Source: Desulfobacteraceae bacterium UBA2245
Lineage (GTDB): Bacteria; Desulfobacterota; Desulfobacteria; Desulfobacterales; UBA2245
Direction: 5' to 3'
NCBI GenBank assembly: GCA_002347265.1
Contig: DDYB01000019.1
Location: 62,001-126,000 of the forward strand
Length of the DNA stretch: 64,000 nucleotides
In this document: positions 1 to 9,036 of the stretch, piece after piece
Position numbering within the stretch: position 1 is the stretch's first letter
Layout: each line of letters begins with the position of its first letter
Notes under the pieces: generated by a model
What the model was told of the DNA's origin: nothing
Databases searched by the model: none
The model's input: only the letters and a program-made list of their open reading frames with translations
Position numbers and translations under genes: made by a program

Positions 1-198
1 CCTCAGGCCGAGCAGGGCGAACGAGCCGAGTTTTTCCTGGTCCCGAATAAATACGATCGGATAAAACCGGGCTGCCGCGGCGAATTCGGCCGGAAACAGC
101 GGGGCCAGGTGGTGTTCCGCGGCAAATGCCCAGGAAAGGGGCGGCAGCAGGTGTTTTTTTCCGTGGCGTTCAAACGTGACGGGATGATATGCGGGCAT
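1..198 (-). CDS. SapC family protein (N-terminal part, cut by window edge)
   Basis: The 66 visible residues begin MPAYHPVTFERHGKKHL and continue through an AAEHHLAPLFPAEFAAAA segment to PIVFIRD and ALLGL, which matches the N-terminus of SapC-family proteins. These are soluble proteins often found next to type I secretion and surface-layer genes. Despite the old label they are not peptide-transporter permeases. The start is fixed by a good ribosome binding site (AAGGAG) just upstream of the ATG. A consensus promoter lies 40 bases upstream, so the gene can be transcribed separately from the small gene behind it. The C-terminal part lies outside the window. Its position after the secretion genes suggests a role in export or surface display of the large calcium-binding protein, which is inference. 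Confidence 0.8.
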   Translation of the reverse strand, partial: MPAYHPVTFERHGKKHLLPPLSWAFAAEHHLAPLFPAEFAAAARFYPIVFIRDQEKLGSFALLGLR

Positions 199-237
199 TT
201 AACACTCCTTTTTCGGTTCGGGTTGCAGATCGCGCCT

Positions 238-265
238 ATTATAATCGCATCAGGCCGTTTGTCAA
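238..265 (-). promoter_or_regulatory. Consensus sigma-70 promoter of the SapC gene
   Basis: Read on the minus strand there is a perfect -35 (TTGACA, 260-265), a 16-base spacer and a perfect -10 (TATAAT, 238-243). Transcription would begin near 231, about 33 bases before the SapC start codon. It is the only promoter seen here with both hexamers perfect, pointing to strong expression. Confidence 0.8.
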
Positions 266-267
266 CC

Positions 268-290
268 GCCTGAATTCAGCGCCTGAATTC
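268..290. repeat. Direct repeat GCCTGAATTC x2 beside the -35 box
   Basis: Two identical 10-base copies (268-277 and 281-290) are spaced 13 bases start to start and sit immediately upstream of the -35 box of the SapC promoter. The placement is that expected of an activator site, but no regulator can be named from sequence alone. Confidence 0.4.
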
Positions 291-350
291 GGCCGGGCTC
301 GGTACGCGCGGCAGGGCGGGCGCGCCCGAAAGTCATCCGTGAGGATCATT

Positions 351-566
351 CTAGTTGGTGACCCCGGGATTGGGCAGGAGGGCGTTCAGCGCGCGCATGT
401 AGGCGTGACGCGCGGTTTCCGTGATCGCCAGGCGCGCCTTGAGGCGTTGAATCTCGATCTCGCAGACGCGCAGGCTGGCAAGCTGGTCGCGCGCCTCCCT
501 GCTCAGGTCCGAAAGCCTGTATTCCTGGTTGTTGATGGTCACCACGTTTCCGGAGGATCTGTCCAT
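351..566 (-). CDS. Small coiled-coil protein, DUF6447-like
   Basis: This 71-residue protein has a short opening with VTINNQEYRLSDLS, followed by a predicted helix rich in Glu, Arg, Leu and Ala (residues 23-62). The pattern of a hydrophobic 'I/V-x-I-x-x-x-E-Y-x-L-x-x-L-S' start and then a single helix agrees with the DUF6447 family, whose function is unknown. A ribosome binding site (AGGAG) precedes the ATG. It lies directly downstream of the large exported protein, separated by a strong hairpin, and upstream of the SapC gene, so it probably belongs to the same secretion locus. The family assignment is from memory of the family pattern and is moderate. Confidence 0.6.
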   Translation of the reverse strand: MDRSSGNVVTINNQEYRLSDLSREARDQLASLRVCEIEIQRLKARLAITETARHAYMRALNALLPNPGVTN

Positions 567-588
567 CGGGTTTTCTCCTGAATAATGA

Positions 589-620
589 CAGACCCCGCCA
601 CCTTCGGGTGACGGGGTCTG
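589..620 (-). terminator. Strong UUCG-capped hairpin after the surface-protein gene
   Basis: A 14-position stem with one mismatch closes on a TTCG tetraloop (603-606). It sits between the stop of the 1051-residue gene and the small DUF6447-like gene. No T-run follows on either strand, so it may act as an mRNA-stabilising or partial termination structure rather than a full terminator. It could make the exported-protein mRNA more abundant than the downstream message. Confidence 0.55.
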
Positions 621-672
621 CTGTATGGTCTTGCCTTCCCGCTCGCGGAAAGGGTTTGGATTGATAATGCGA

Positions 673-3600
673 TTACGCCCAGACGAAGTTGTCGGCGTCG
701 GTCAGGCCGGTCACGCCGGTCAGCTGAATGGCCATGTCGGCGTCGTCCAGGGTGCCGGAGGCATCCACGTCAACGTACAGGATGCTGGTGGTGCTGTCCA
801 GAACGGCGTTGGATGAACCCGCAGTCAGACTGGTCAGAACCGCGCCGTAGCCCACGGCCGTGCCGATGTATTCCGCCACGCCGACGAAGACAATGGATGC
901 GAAATCCAGAATGTCGCCGCCGACACCGCCCTCAAAGTTGGTGATGACATCCACAGTAACGCCCTGGGAGTTGGTGACCGCGCAGAAGTCGTAGGTGTCG
1001 ACTCCGGATCCGCCGGTCATGGTGTCCAGACCGTCGCCGCCGGAAATCCAGTTGGCGCCGGAGCCGGTGATGACGATGGTGTCATCGTCCTTGCCCGCAT
1101 AGATCGTGTTGTCGCCGTTGCCGGTGATCGTGATCGTGTCGTCCAGATCGCCCGCCTGAATGTAGTTGTCGCCGTCGCCGGTGATCGTGATCGTGTCGTT
1201 GCCGTAGTTTCCGGCTTCGATGGAGTTGTCGCCGTTGCCGGTGATCATAAAGACGTCATCGTTGTTCAGGTAGCCGCCCAGACCGTCGTCCTCGGCATCT
1301 CCGCCCTGAATGTCGTTGGCGCCGTCGCCGATGACGGTGATCACGTCGTTTCCGCCGTAGCCGCCGGTGATCCAGTTGTCGCCGTCGCCGGTAATCGTGA
1401 TCGTGTCATTGCCCAGCGCGCCGCCCGCGGCGTCGTTGTCCGCATCGCTGGTGATCGTGATGGTGTCATTGCCCGAACCGCCGCGTATGTCGTTGTACGC
1501 ATCGCCGCTGTCGCCGGTGGTTATCGTGACGTCGTTTTCATTGGCGCTGCCCAGGTAAGCCTGCAATCCGCCGGTGAAGGTGTCGGCGTTGATCGCCGTA
1601 ACATTCTCAAGATACATTCCGGACAGGTCGATGCTCACGTTGCCGGTGATGTTGAGGACCTCCAGGGCGTCCATGTCCAGATCGAGCGCGTACCCGATGT
1701 AGCTGATGTCGACGCCGTCATCGGTGCCGTCGGCGTCGGTCACGTCAAAGTCCTTGCAGCGGGTCGCCGTGGACAGGTTGAGGGTTTCGACGCCGTTCAG
1801 CGTCAGCACGCCGAAATCCTGATCGATGTCGGTGTTGCTCGCGTCGTCGGCGCCGTCGCCTTCACCGTTCACGAAGACGTTGAAGGTCTGGTCGCCGGTG
1901 GTGCTGTCCAGGTTCACGATCACATCCCCGGCATCGGATCTCGCGTACTCAAGGGTGGCGCCGTCGGACAGGCCTTCGAGGGTCGTCGTGTTAGCATTAC
2001 TTCCATAAGCCATAATGACATACTGAATGCCGTCGAGATCGGCCATGTCGACAGTATAGTCACTATATATACCACATAACCTGAGGGCTTCGAAGTTCTC
2101 GAACGTGTCCGCGAATCCATCGGCGATGGCCGAGCTTTCTACCAGGGCAATGTCAAGTGCGATGGTGTCGAATCCGTCGCCGCCGTCGATTGAATCCCCG
2201 GCATTGAGGGTATCGTCCATGAAGATGATGTCGTCGCCGGCGCCGAGGTCGATGGCAAGGGTCGCGGCAAGATCCACGTTGCCAGTATGGACCTCGTCGT
2301 TGCCGCCGCCGGTATTGATGGTCACCTCGCCTTCCGCGGAACCGGCCATGATGGTGTCGTTGCCATCAAAGGTGGTGACGGTTCGAGCGGCGTCGTAGAC
2401 GGTGTCGGTGCAAAGCGCGATGTCGTTGTTGCCCTGGGCGCCGATGATGGTCTGATCAACCGTCGTGGCGATGCCGCGCAGCCAGAGGTCGGCGATAAGG
2501 TTGGAGGCGTCGATCGTCGCCAGCGGGCTTTCGTACCCGTCGTTGAAGTTGATTCGAAGGTTGGTGGTGCCCGTGATGTTGAGCTCGGTCGCGCCGTCGG
2601 TGCCGTAACCGTCGAACTTCACAAAGTTGCCGCGGGCGTTGTCGCCGGTGGAGACGATGTTGAAGACTTCGATGATGTCGTTGTCGCCGGAAGCGTTGTC
2701 GATTTCCAGGTAGGCGTACTCGCCGGGAGTGGCGGGACCGCTGGCGCCCAAAGTGTCGTCATCCACCTGTCTGTCGGGAATGGGCCCGGCCCCGGCGTTG
2801 TTCAGCACAAAGGTCACCGCGTCGTCGTCGCCGGTAAAGACGTCGTCGGCGACTTCAAGGTAGAAATCCATTCCGTCGGATGCGCCCGCACCAAAGTTCT
2901 CGAGCGTGACGGTCGAGAAGGCGTTGTTGATGCTTACAATATTCGTGCCGCCGTCGCCGCCCCTCAGGGTGTAGCTGTCAAATCCGCTCCACAGCGCGGC
3001 ATTGAGGTCCAGATCGGCGCCGGCGTAGTTGCGGATGACCAGATTTTCGATGTTGAGCAGTTCGACGACGCTAGCTTCACCGAATTCGCCAACGGCGGTG
3101 AGAATGAGGGTGTCGTTGCCCAGGGCGCCGTCCGCCACGTCTCCGGTGTTGAAGGTCGTGGAGGCGGCGTCGAGTCCGGAGGCCGCCTTGAAGGTGTCGT
3201 CATTGACGGTTCCCGTAAAATCGTCGAGCGCCGTGGTAAACACGAAGGTTTCACCGGGCACCGAGGTGTCGGGGCTGACCTGCTCGTCCGCGGGAACCGG
3301 AACCGGAACGATTCCTTCGGCCGCGCCGAATTCGATATAGTGTCCCAGGGGGGTCAGGCCCGCCGCGGCCAAGGCGGCCGCCACATCATCGGCCGTCCAG
3401 TCGGCGTAGGCGTCTGGATCGGCAGCCTTCAGCTGGGCCAGCTTGGCTTCCAGGTAGCTGGAATTGTCAAAATCGTTGGACGGGTTGACGTCTTCGGCGG
3501 CGCCGAACTGCAGATAGTGTTCGTAGGGGTTTCCCGGCCAGGCGGCATTGAAGGCGGCCTCGGCATCGGGGATGGTGCCGAAAAGCCCCGCGTTGAACAT

Positions 3601-3828
3601 GGCGGTCGCCTTGGCCAGAACGTAATCGGCCTGGTTGAAATAGGCGTTGGGGGCAAGACCTTCGGTCCAGCCGTACGCGCTGTAGTGGCTTTCAGCGGTG
3701 AAACCATTATTAACCAGGAAGGTCTCGAGAAAGGCCGCATCCTTTCCAACCCACTCCGGATAGACTGCCTGCAGGGCGGCCAGTTTCGCGTTGAGGTAAT
3801 AATTCTTATCAAATCCTTGTAATGCCAT
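673..3828 (-). CDS. Large secreted calcium-binding repeat surface protein (type I secretion substrate)
   Basis: This 1051-residue, very acidic and almost cysteine-free protein has no signal peptide. Residues 1-175 contain three copies of a unit running from a YLxAKLAxL-like helix to an HYxxFGAAEG-like turn. The middle is beta-rich and Asp/Asn/Gly-rich. Residues of roughly 760-950 carry degenerate RTX-type repeats (GGSGNDTITIT, then several GDGDN...DTITITG units). The C-terminus resembles the 'bluetail' surface-protein domain, including an Asp-rich DVDASGTLDDADM loop like a calcium-binding site, and ends in FVWA. Such C-termini serve as uncleaved type I secretion signals. An AGGAGG site precedes the ATG. 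The exporter, adaptor and outer-membrane channel genes lie directly upstream on the same strand, so this is their likely cargo. An S-layer-like or adhesin role is inference. Confidence 0.85.
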   Translation of the reverse strand: MALQGFDKNYYLNAKLAALQAVYPEWVGKDAAFLETFLVNNGFTAESHYSAYGWTEGLAPNAYFNQADYVLAKATAMFNAGLFGTIPDAEAAFNAAWPGNPYEHYLQFGAAEDVNPSNDFDNSSYLEAKLAQLKAADPDAYADWTADDVAAALAAAGLTPLGHYIEFGAAEGIVPVPVPADEQVSPDTSVPGETFVFTTALDDFTGTVNDDTFKAASGLDAASTTFNTGDVADGALGNDTLILTAVGEFGEASVVELLNIENLVIRNYAGADLDLNAALWSGFDSYTLRGGDGGTNIVSINNAFSTVTLENFGAGASDGMDFYLEVADDVFTGDDDAVTFVLNNAGAGPIPDRQVDDDTLGASGPATPGEYAYLEIDNASGDNDIIEVFNIVSTGDNARGNFVKFDGYGTDGATELNITGTTNLRINFNDGYESPLATIDASNLIADLWLRGIATTVDQTIIGAQGNNDIALCTDTVYDAARTVTTFDGNDTIMAGSAEGEVTINTGGGNDEVHTGNVDLAATLAIDLGAGDDIIFMDDTLNAGDSIDGGDGFDTIALDIALVESSAIADGFADTFENFEALRLCGIYSDYTVDMADLDGIQYVIMAYGSNANTTTLEGLSDGATLEYARSDAGDVIVNLDSTTGDQTFNVFVNGEGDGADDASNTDIDQDFGVLTLNGVETLNLSTATRCKDFDVTDADGTDDGVDISYIGYALDLDMDALEVLNITGNVSIDLSGMYLENVTAINADTFTGGLQAYLGSANENDVTITTGDSGDAYNDIRGGSGNDTITITSDADNDAAGGALGNDTITITGDGDNWITGGYGGNDVITVIGDGANDIQGGDAEDDGLGGYLNNDDVFMITGNGDNSIEAGNYGNDTITITGDGDNYIQAGDLDDTITITGNGDNTIYAGKDDDTIVITGSGANWISGGDGLDTMTGGSGVDTYDFCAVTNSQGVTVDVITNFEGGVGGDILDFASIVFVGVAEYIGTAVGYGAVLTSLTAGSSNAVLDSTTSILYVDVDASGTLDDADMAIQLTGVTGLTDADNFVWA

Positions 3829-4383
3829 TTTCTCTTCCTCCTAACAAGTATTTAAATGAAAAACAATATGTCACCCTCATATGATCCACCAAACAAACAT
3901 CCCAAAAAAACCGAACATCCCAAAAAACCGAAAATCATCCTTGTTTTGCGCCTTTGCTGCCGGGTTGAAACTCATCAGCCTGCCATTTTTAAGATGTTGT
4001 CTTCTGAATCCCTCCTTTGCGAAAAAGTTTCATCCATATTCAATCTTCAAAATGGACATAACAGATTACATTGTATTTGCATAGTTTTTAACAAGATTCA
4101 ACAAAAATATGACGCTCCGGGGTTTATTTCTAAAATTTATCCTCATTCAAACGGGCTGAGATGCTGCGCCTGGAACGCAACCCCTTACATTGTGCCCGCA
4201 AACCGGGCTTTCCCCGTGCCGATTTTCGAATGATCCTACATCAAAACTCCTGCGATTGCAACAGGAAGTACAAAACGAGGTCGTCCTTCGACCAGCGATT
4301 CCGGGACGGAATCCGCTTTTTACTCATCGTTGGAGTAAAAGAACGGGCCGCTTCGGAAAACCGGGCCTTATCCCTGCCGGATT
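3829..4383. other. Intergenic region upstream of the surface-protein gene
   Basis: This 555-base stretch separates the TolC-type gene from the surface-protein gene and holds no convincing gene. It is AT-rich near the surface-protein start. It contains a short tandem repeat (3898-3915 and 3916-3932, unit CATCCCAAAAAAACCGAA with one base less in the second copy). It also has an imperfect direct repeat of about 25 bases at 4201-4225 and 4359-4384, the latter overlapping the end of the TolC-type gene. I see no clear promoter by eye, although a separate promoter for the surface protein would be expected here. Confidence 0.4.
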
Positions 4384-5679
4384 TCACGGTCCGCCGAGGG
4401 CGTAAAGCAGCCGGGCCTGGGCCACGCTCCGCGCATGAAGGGAGTTGATCAGGTTGATCTCGGCGCGGGTCAGGCGCAGTTCGGCGTCTAAAAGCTCGTT
4501 CAAGGACACGACGCCCAACTGAGCGGACCTGGAGGCCATCTCGTACGCGGCGCGGGCCTCGCTGAGCGTATCGTCGGCGTTCCGGATGCGGGCGCGGCTT
4601 TCGTCGAGCTGCTGATACCCGGTTTCGACCTCGGTCAGAATGGCATGCCGCTGGTTGACCAACTGCTGTTCCAGCCGGTCGGCGGCGATGCGCAGCCTGC
4701 GCCAGGCCGACAGGTTGCGGCCGCCCTGGAACGGCGTGAAGCTTAAACTCAGGCCCACGCTATAGTAATCGCGTGTTAAATCGGCATAGCCGGATTCGTC
4801 GTAGTCGCTCTGAAAGTCGACCCAGGAGGCGTCCAGCTGGGCCTGGGGAAGATTGCGGGCCAGAACGGACTTCGCGTCCTGCCGGACCATATCGATGTTC
4901 AACCGGGCCAGAACGAGTTCGGGACGCTTTTCCAGCGCCATGGCCTGGCAGCCCTCCAGATCGGCGCACGGATCGGCGGTCTCGGCGTCGAGGCGGCCGC
5001 TGATCTCAAGAGGCTCGTCCGAAGCGGCGGCCAGCCATTCACGCAGCTTCGCCCTGGCAATGGCTTCCTCGGAACCGGCTCGAATCAGCTCGTGGCGGGT
5101 GTTGGAGAGCTCGACGCCGATTTCGAGCAGACGAAGGCGCGGCGCGAGCCGCTGTTCCACCCAGGCGGCCGCGATGGCGCTCTGCTTCTCCAGGCGCCTG
5201 ACCGACTCGCGCCACTGTTCGGCGCGCTGGCTGGCATGAATCCAGTCGTAAAAACTGGTTTGAATCTCGCGCACGAGCTGAAGCCGGACGTATTGCAGCT
5301 CGTACTGGCGGTACTGCTTGGACTGGCGGGCTTTCTTCAGCCCGGCCAGGCCGCCCAGGCCGGTGAACAGGGGCTGGGTCAGGCGGACGCTGAAATTGTC
5401 GCTGTTCTGGTCGAGATAATCGCTGTCGATCTCGTTGCTGTTGCCGTTGGACAGCTGGTTGAGAACGTAATTGAAACCCAGGGTGGGCAGAAAGGCTCCC
5501 CGGGCTTCGTTGATTCCCTGTTCCGCTTCGTCTACGGCCAGGGTATAGGCTTTCACTTCAGGGTTCTCCGCCAGGCCCCGTTCGATGCACTGTTCAAGCG
5601 TTAAGGGCTCGGCATGGGCCGCTGCGCAGACGGAAGTCACAAGCAGGCAGACAGCCGAAAACAAACGGGTCTTGATCAT
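4384..5679 (-). CDS. TolC-family outer-membrane channel of the type I secretion system
   Basis: The 431-residue protein has a cleavable signal peptide ending near AAAHA (residues 1-23) and then EPLTLEQCIERGLAENPEVKAY, the classic start of outer-membrane efflux proteins. Long heptad-like helices follow in two pseudo-repeats, with an LSFTPFQGG segment near the strand region of the second half. It would form a trimeric barrel-and-tunnel that completes the export path from inner membrane to outside. It is the third gene of an ABC exporter, adaptor and channel series with gaps of 65 and 48 bases, so the genes are probably co-transcribed. Length and order are normal for an RTX-type secretion operon. 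Confidence 0.9.
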   Translation of the reverse strand: MIKTRLFSAVCLLVTSVCAAAHAEPLTLEQCIERGLAENPEVKAYTLAVDEAEQGINEARGAFLPTLGFNYVLNQLSNGNSNEIDSDYLDQNSDNFSVRLTQPLFTGLGGLAGLKKARQSKQYRQYELQYVRLQLVREIQTSFYDWIHASQRAEQWRESVRRLEKQSAIAAAWVEQRLAPRLRLLEIGVELSNTRHELIRAGSEEAIARAKLREWLAAASDEPLEISGRLDAETADPCADLEGCQAMALEKRPELVLARLNIDMVRQDAKSVLARNLPQAQLDASWVDFQSDYDESGYADLTRDYYSVGLSLSFTPFQGGRNLSAWRRLRIAADRLEQQLVNQRHAILTEVETGYQQLDESRARIRNADDTLSEARAAYEMASRSAQLGVVSLNELLDAELRLTRAEINLINSLHARSVAQARLLYALGGP

Positions 5680-5744
5680 GGTTATTGTGTTCCTTTCGTG
5701 CCGCCCGTTGAAACGGCCCGGGCGCGCCGGAACCGGGCGCCTTT

Positions 5745-7145
5745 TCAGTTCTCACGCAGGGCGCGGTCGAAATTCGCCGTCAGGGGTTCCAGAATATAGT
5801 CCAGCACGGTCCTTGGTTCGGTACGGATAAACACGGCGGCCGGCATTCCGGGCGAGATATAGAGGTCGTTTTTCACCAGCTCCTGCTTATCGAGCTCGAC
5901 ATAGACGATGTAGGCCGGCTGTTCTCCGTAGGCGGTTTTCTGCAGAATGCGGTCCGCCGAGATATAAACCACCTCTCCGGGTATCTTGGGGGTGGTCCGC
6001 CGGTTGAAGGCCAGAAGCTGAACATCGGCCAGCTGCCCCTTGAAGATATGGGTGATGTCGTTAACCATGATGCGGCATTCGACGATCAGGGGGCTGTCCT
6101 TCGGTACGATATCCATGAGCGGCTGGCCCGGGCTGATGACCCCTCCGACGGAATGCACCTGGAGGGCCACGACCTCGCCGGCTACGGGCGCGGTGACGGT
6201 GAGGCGCCCCCGCGCATCGAGAAGGGGCACGAGCTGCTGCTGAAGATCGAAGAGGCGCTGCTGGACCTCGGATTGGCGGTTGACGGCCTCCTGCCGGTAC
6301 TCGTTTTCCAGGGTGCTGATGCGCAGCTGAAACTCGGCCTTTCTTTCCCGCAGCTCCGCCTGGGAGCCGCGGAGCTGGGCCTGGAGGCCCTGGTGCTCGG
6401 CGACGGCGCGGCGCAGTTCAAGTATGCGGGTCTTGTCTATGTACTGCTCCTCGAACAGAATCAGCTTGGCGTCGAGTTCTTCCTGAAGGGCGGCGATGAT
6501 CTGCTGCTCGGCCTGAAGGCGGCCGGTGATGCTGAGATCCTGCTGATCGAGCTGATCGATCTGTTTTCGCAGCAGGTCGATTTTATTTTCAAGCGTCTCG
6601 CGGCCGGAGGAGAAGACCTTGCGGGCCGATTCCAGCAGTTCCTTATATTTATGGATCGGCACCTCGGGGTCGTTGGGCGGCCAGGCAACACCGGACTCCA
6701 GATTCTTTTCGGCATTCAGGCGCGCCTCGTCGAGCTGGGCGGCGACCATCTGAATGCGCAGCTGGTCGCTGGCGGAGACGACCCGCGAGCTGTCAAGGAC
6801 CAGAAGCGGCTGGCCGGCCTCGACCTGATCACCGTTCCGGACCAGAATATCTTTGACGATGCCGCCTTCGAGATGCTGAACGGTCTTGCGCTCGGTGTCG
6901 ACGCGCAGCTCGCCGGAGGCGATAACGGCGCCGGTGATCCGGGCCAGGGTGACCCAGGTTCCGCCGACGCCGAAAAACAGGAGGATAATGAACAGACCGG
7001 ACCGGATGATCCGGCGGCTGTCGGCAAACCGGATCGGAAGCTCGGGCGGGGGGGTGGTTTCGTCCTCGATCCGGGCATAATCATCCTGGGTGATGCGGTT
7101 GCGGAAAAAGATGCGGCGCAACCAGTTTTCGGGTTTTTTCTGCAT
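5745..7145 (-). CDS. HlyD/PrtE-type membrane fusion protein of the type I secretion system
   Basis: This 466-residue adaptor has a cytoplasmic N-terminus, one membrane helix (about residues 49-69, RSGLFIILLFFGVGGTW), then the typical VIASGELRVD...VQHLEGGIVKDILVRNGDQV lipoyl-like half. A long periplasmic coiled coil (about 160-300) and the returning half with LTVTAPVAGEVVALQVHSVGG follow. It would bridge the ABC exporter and the TolC-type channel. The size and lack of an N-terminal signal peptide fit the PrtE/HlyD subgroup used for calcium-binding repeat proteins. The neighbours on both sides are the other two parts of the same machine. Confidence 0.93.
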   Translation of the reverse strand: MQKKPENWLRRIFFRNRITQDDYARIEDETTPPPELPIRFADSRRIIRSGLFIILLFFGVGGTWVTLARITGAVIASGELRVDTERKTVQHLEGGIVKDILVRNGDQVEAGQPLLVLDSSRVVSASDQLRIQMVAAQLDEARLNAEKNLESGVAWPPNDPEVPIHKYKELLESARKVFSSGRETLENKIDLLRKQIDQLDQQDLSITGRLQAEQQIIAALQEELDAKLILFEEQYIDKTRILELRRAVAEHQGLQAQLRGSQAELRERKAEFQLRISTLENEYRQEAVNRQSEVQQRLFDLQQQLVPLLDARGRLTVTAPVAGEVVALQVHSVGGVISPGQPLMDIVPKDSPLIVECRIMVNDITHIFKGQLADVQLLAFNRRTTPKIPGEVVYISADRILQKTAYGEQPAYIVYVELDKQELVKNDLYISPGMPAAVFIRTEPRTVLDYILEPLTANFDRALREN

Positions 7146-7193
7146 ATCTGATCTATCCGGATGGTGAATGATTCATATTGTGTAAAATCAGGC

Positions 7194-8861
7194 TTACTGC
7201 ACGGCCTTCAGCCGGGTCTGGGCCTCCATGAGTTTCTGGAAAACGGCGTCGCGGGGGCCGAACATGACTACCTGACCGTTCTTGAGCATCAGGATCTTGT
7301 CCATGCCGGCCAGCAGGGACGGCTTGTGGGAAACAACGACCAGCGTGGTTTTCTGCTGCTTCAGGTGTGTCCAGGAACGGACCAGCGCGGCCTCTCCCTC
7401 ATCATCGAGGTTGGAATTGGGTTCGTCGAGAATCACCAGTCTGGGAGTGCCGTACAGGGCGCGGGCCAGACCGATGCGCTGCCGCTGGCCGCCGGAAAGG
7501 ACCAGGCCGCCTTCTCCGATACGCGTATCGTAACCCGCGGAAAAACCGAGAATCAGTTCGTGAACCCCGGCCTGACGCGCTGCGGCGATGACTTTCTCGG
7601 AATCGACCGGGCCGAGGCGGGCGATGTTTTCCGCCACCGTGCCGGAGAACAGTTCAACGTCCTGCGGCAGGAAGCCGAGGTACGGTCCGATTTTTTCCTG
7701 ATCCCAGACAAAGATGTCGTTTCCGTCCAGGCGCACCTTTCCCCCGCTGGCCGGCCATATGCCCAGCAGCAGCCGGCACAGGGTCGATTTTCCGGCGCCC
7801 GAGGGTCCGATGAGGCCGAGCGATTCGCCGGGCTGCAGGGAAAAATTGATGTCGCGCAGAATAAACGCATTCTGAAGCACGAAACTGACATGCTCGGCGC
7901 TTACCTGCCCCGTGGGCGCCGGCAGGTCCATCCCTTCGGGAACCTCGGGCCGGCTGAACAGAACATCGAGTCGCAGCCAGGCGCTGCGCGCCTCAATCAT
8001 GTTTTTCCAGGCGGCGATGCCCTGCTGAACCGGGGCCAGGGCTCTGCCCATGATGATGGACGCGGCGATCATGGAGCCCGGGGTGGATTCGCCCCTCAGG
8101 GTCAGCCAGGCGCCGGCGCCGTAAATGAACACCTGCATGGACTGGCGCAGCCAGCTGGACAGGGATTGAATGAATCCGGCCTGGCGGCTGGCCCGGGTCT
8201 GAAGTTTGATGACGGTATCGTTGAAGCCCCGCCAGCGGGCGATTACCCCGCCGAGCATTCCCATGCCCCTCACCGCATGCGCGTTGCGGCTGGCAGTATC
8301 GACGAACTTCATCGAAAAGCCGTTGACGATATTGGCGGCATTGAGGGGTCTGCGGGTGATCAGTTCGTTGATCACGGCAAAGATGACGAGCAGGACGGCG
8401 CCGCAGGTGGCCACGATACCCAGCAGGGGATGCATGAAATAGATGACGGCCAGAAACAGCGGGGTCCAGGGGATATCGAACAGGGTAAAAATGGCGTTTC
8501 CGGCAAAAAAATTACGCAGCACATTGACGTCGCGCAGAGTGGCCTGCTGCGGGGGAGATCCGGCAAGCGCAGCCTGCTTGACGATATTGTCGAGCACGTC
8601 CCGGCTGAGGGCCTGATCGATTGCGACTCCGCAGCGCACCAGCAGCCGGGCTCGTATGAATTCGAGAGTCGCCATGATAATCAGCGACAGAACGGCCGCA
8701 AAGGTGATGGCGTAGAGCGTCGGCATGCTGTAGCTGGAAAGCACCCGGTCGTAGATCTGCAGCATGTAAATTGGAAAGGTGAGCTGCAGCACGTTGATGA
8801 ACATGCTGAACAGGGCGCCGAAGAGAATATAGGGCCGCCACTGTTTAAAAAATTTTTTCAT
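7194..8861 (-). CDS. Type I secretion ABC exporter (PrtD-type permease-ATPase)
   Basis: The 555-residue fused exporter has six membrane helices in the first 300 residues and an ATPase domain afterwards. Visible are Walker A GPSGAGKST, the Q-loop region FLPQDVELFSG, the signature LSGGQRQRIGLARAL, Walker B LVILDEP with the catalytic Glu, and the switch His in VVVSHKP. There is no N-terminal peptidase C39 or C39-like domain, so it belongs to the PrtD group that exports proteins with a C-terminal uncleaved signal. It heads the exporter-adaptor-channel series and would power secretion of the large calcium-binding protein encoded downstream. Confidence 0.93.
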   Translation of the reverse strand: MKKFFKQWRPYILFGALFSMFINVLQLTFPIYMLQIYDRVLSSYSMPTLYAITFAAVLSLIIMATLEFIRARLLVRCGVAIDQALSRDVLDNIVKQAALAGSPPQQATLRDVNVLRNFFAGNAIFTLFDIPWTPLFLAVIYFMHPLLGIVATCGAVLLVIFAVINELITRRPLNAANIVNGFSMKFVDTASRNAHAVRGMGMLGGVIARWRGFNDTVIKLQTRASRQAGFIQSLSSWLRQSMQVFIYGAGAWLTLRGESTPGSMIAASIIMGRALAPVQQGIAAWKNMIEARSAWLRLDVLFSRPEVPEGMDLPAPTGQVSAEHVSFVLQNAFILRDINFSLQPGESLGLIGPSGAGKSTLCRLLLGIWPASGGKVRLDGNDIFVWDQEKIGPYLGFLPQDVELFSGTVAENIARLGPVDSEKVIAAARQAGVHELILGFSAGYDTRIGEGGLVLSGGQRQRIGLARALYGTPRLVILDEPNSNLDDEGEAALVRSWTHLKQQKTTLVVVSHKPSLLAGMDKILMLKNGQVVMFGPRDAVFQKLMEAQTRLKAVQ

Positions 8862-8924
8862 GCAAGATGGGCTCCTGTTTTTAATTTAGCTGCGTATGAT
8901 CACAGATATCCGTACAAAGATCAA

Positions 8925-8954
8925 GTCAAAAAGCCGGATGTCAAAAAGCCGGAT
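8925..8954. repeat. Tandem 15-base repeat upstream of the exporter gene
   Basis: GTCAAAAAGCCGGAT occurs twice back to back (8925-8939 and 8940-8954), about 65 bases upstream of the exporter start. On the minus strand each copy carries a TTGAC box. This could be a duplicated -35 region or a regulator site, but no good -10 is seen. Confidence 0.4.
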
Positions 8955-9036
8955 GAAAAGCAGGACCTTCCGCGCGGCGGGATCCGGCTGAAAAGGGCGC
9001 CGTGAACACGCTTCACGGATTCCGAATCGCCCCTTC

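Noticed and set aside
2287..3822. Long plus-strand open frame (511 codons) opposite the surface-protein gene
   Set aside because: It is composed of Gly/Val-rich low-complexity sequence mirroring the Asp/Gly repeats of the real gene and has no ribosome site or domains.
6048..7151. Plus-strand open frame of 367 codons opposite the HlyD-type gene
   Set aside because: No motif or ribosome site; the minus-strand gene is unmistakable.
7161..9005. Plus-strand open frame of 614 codons opposite the ABC exporter
   Set aside because: The exporter on the minus strand has all ABC motifs. The plus frame is an antisense by-product of GC-rich codon use.
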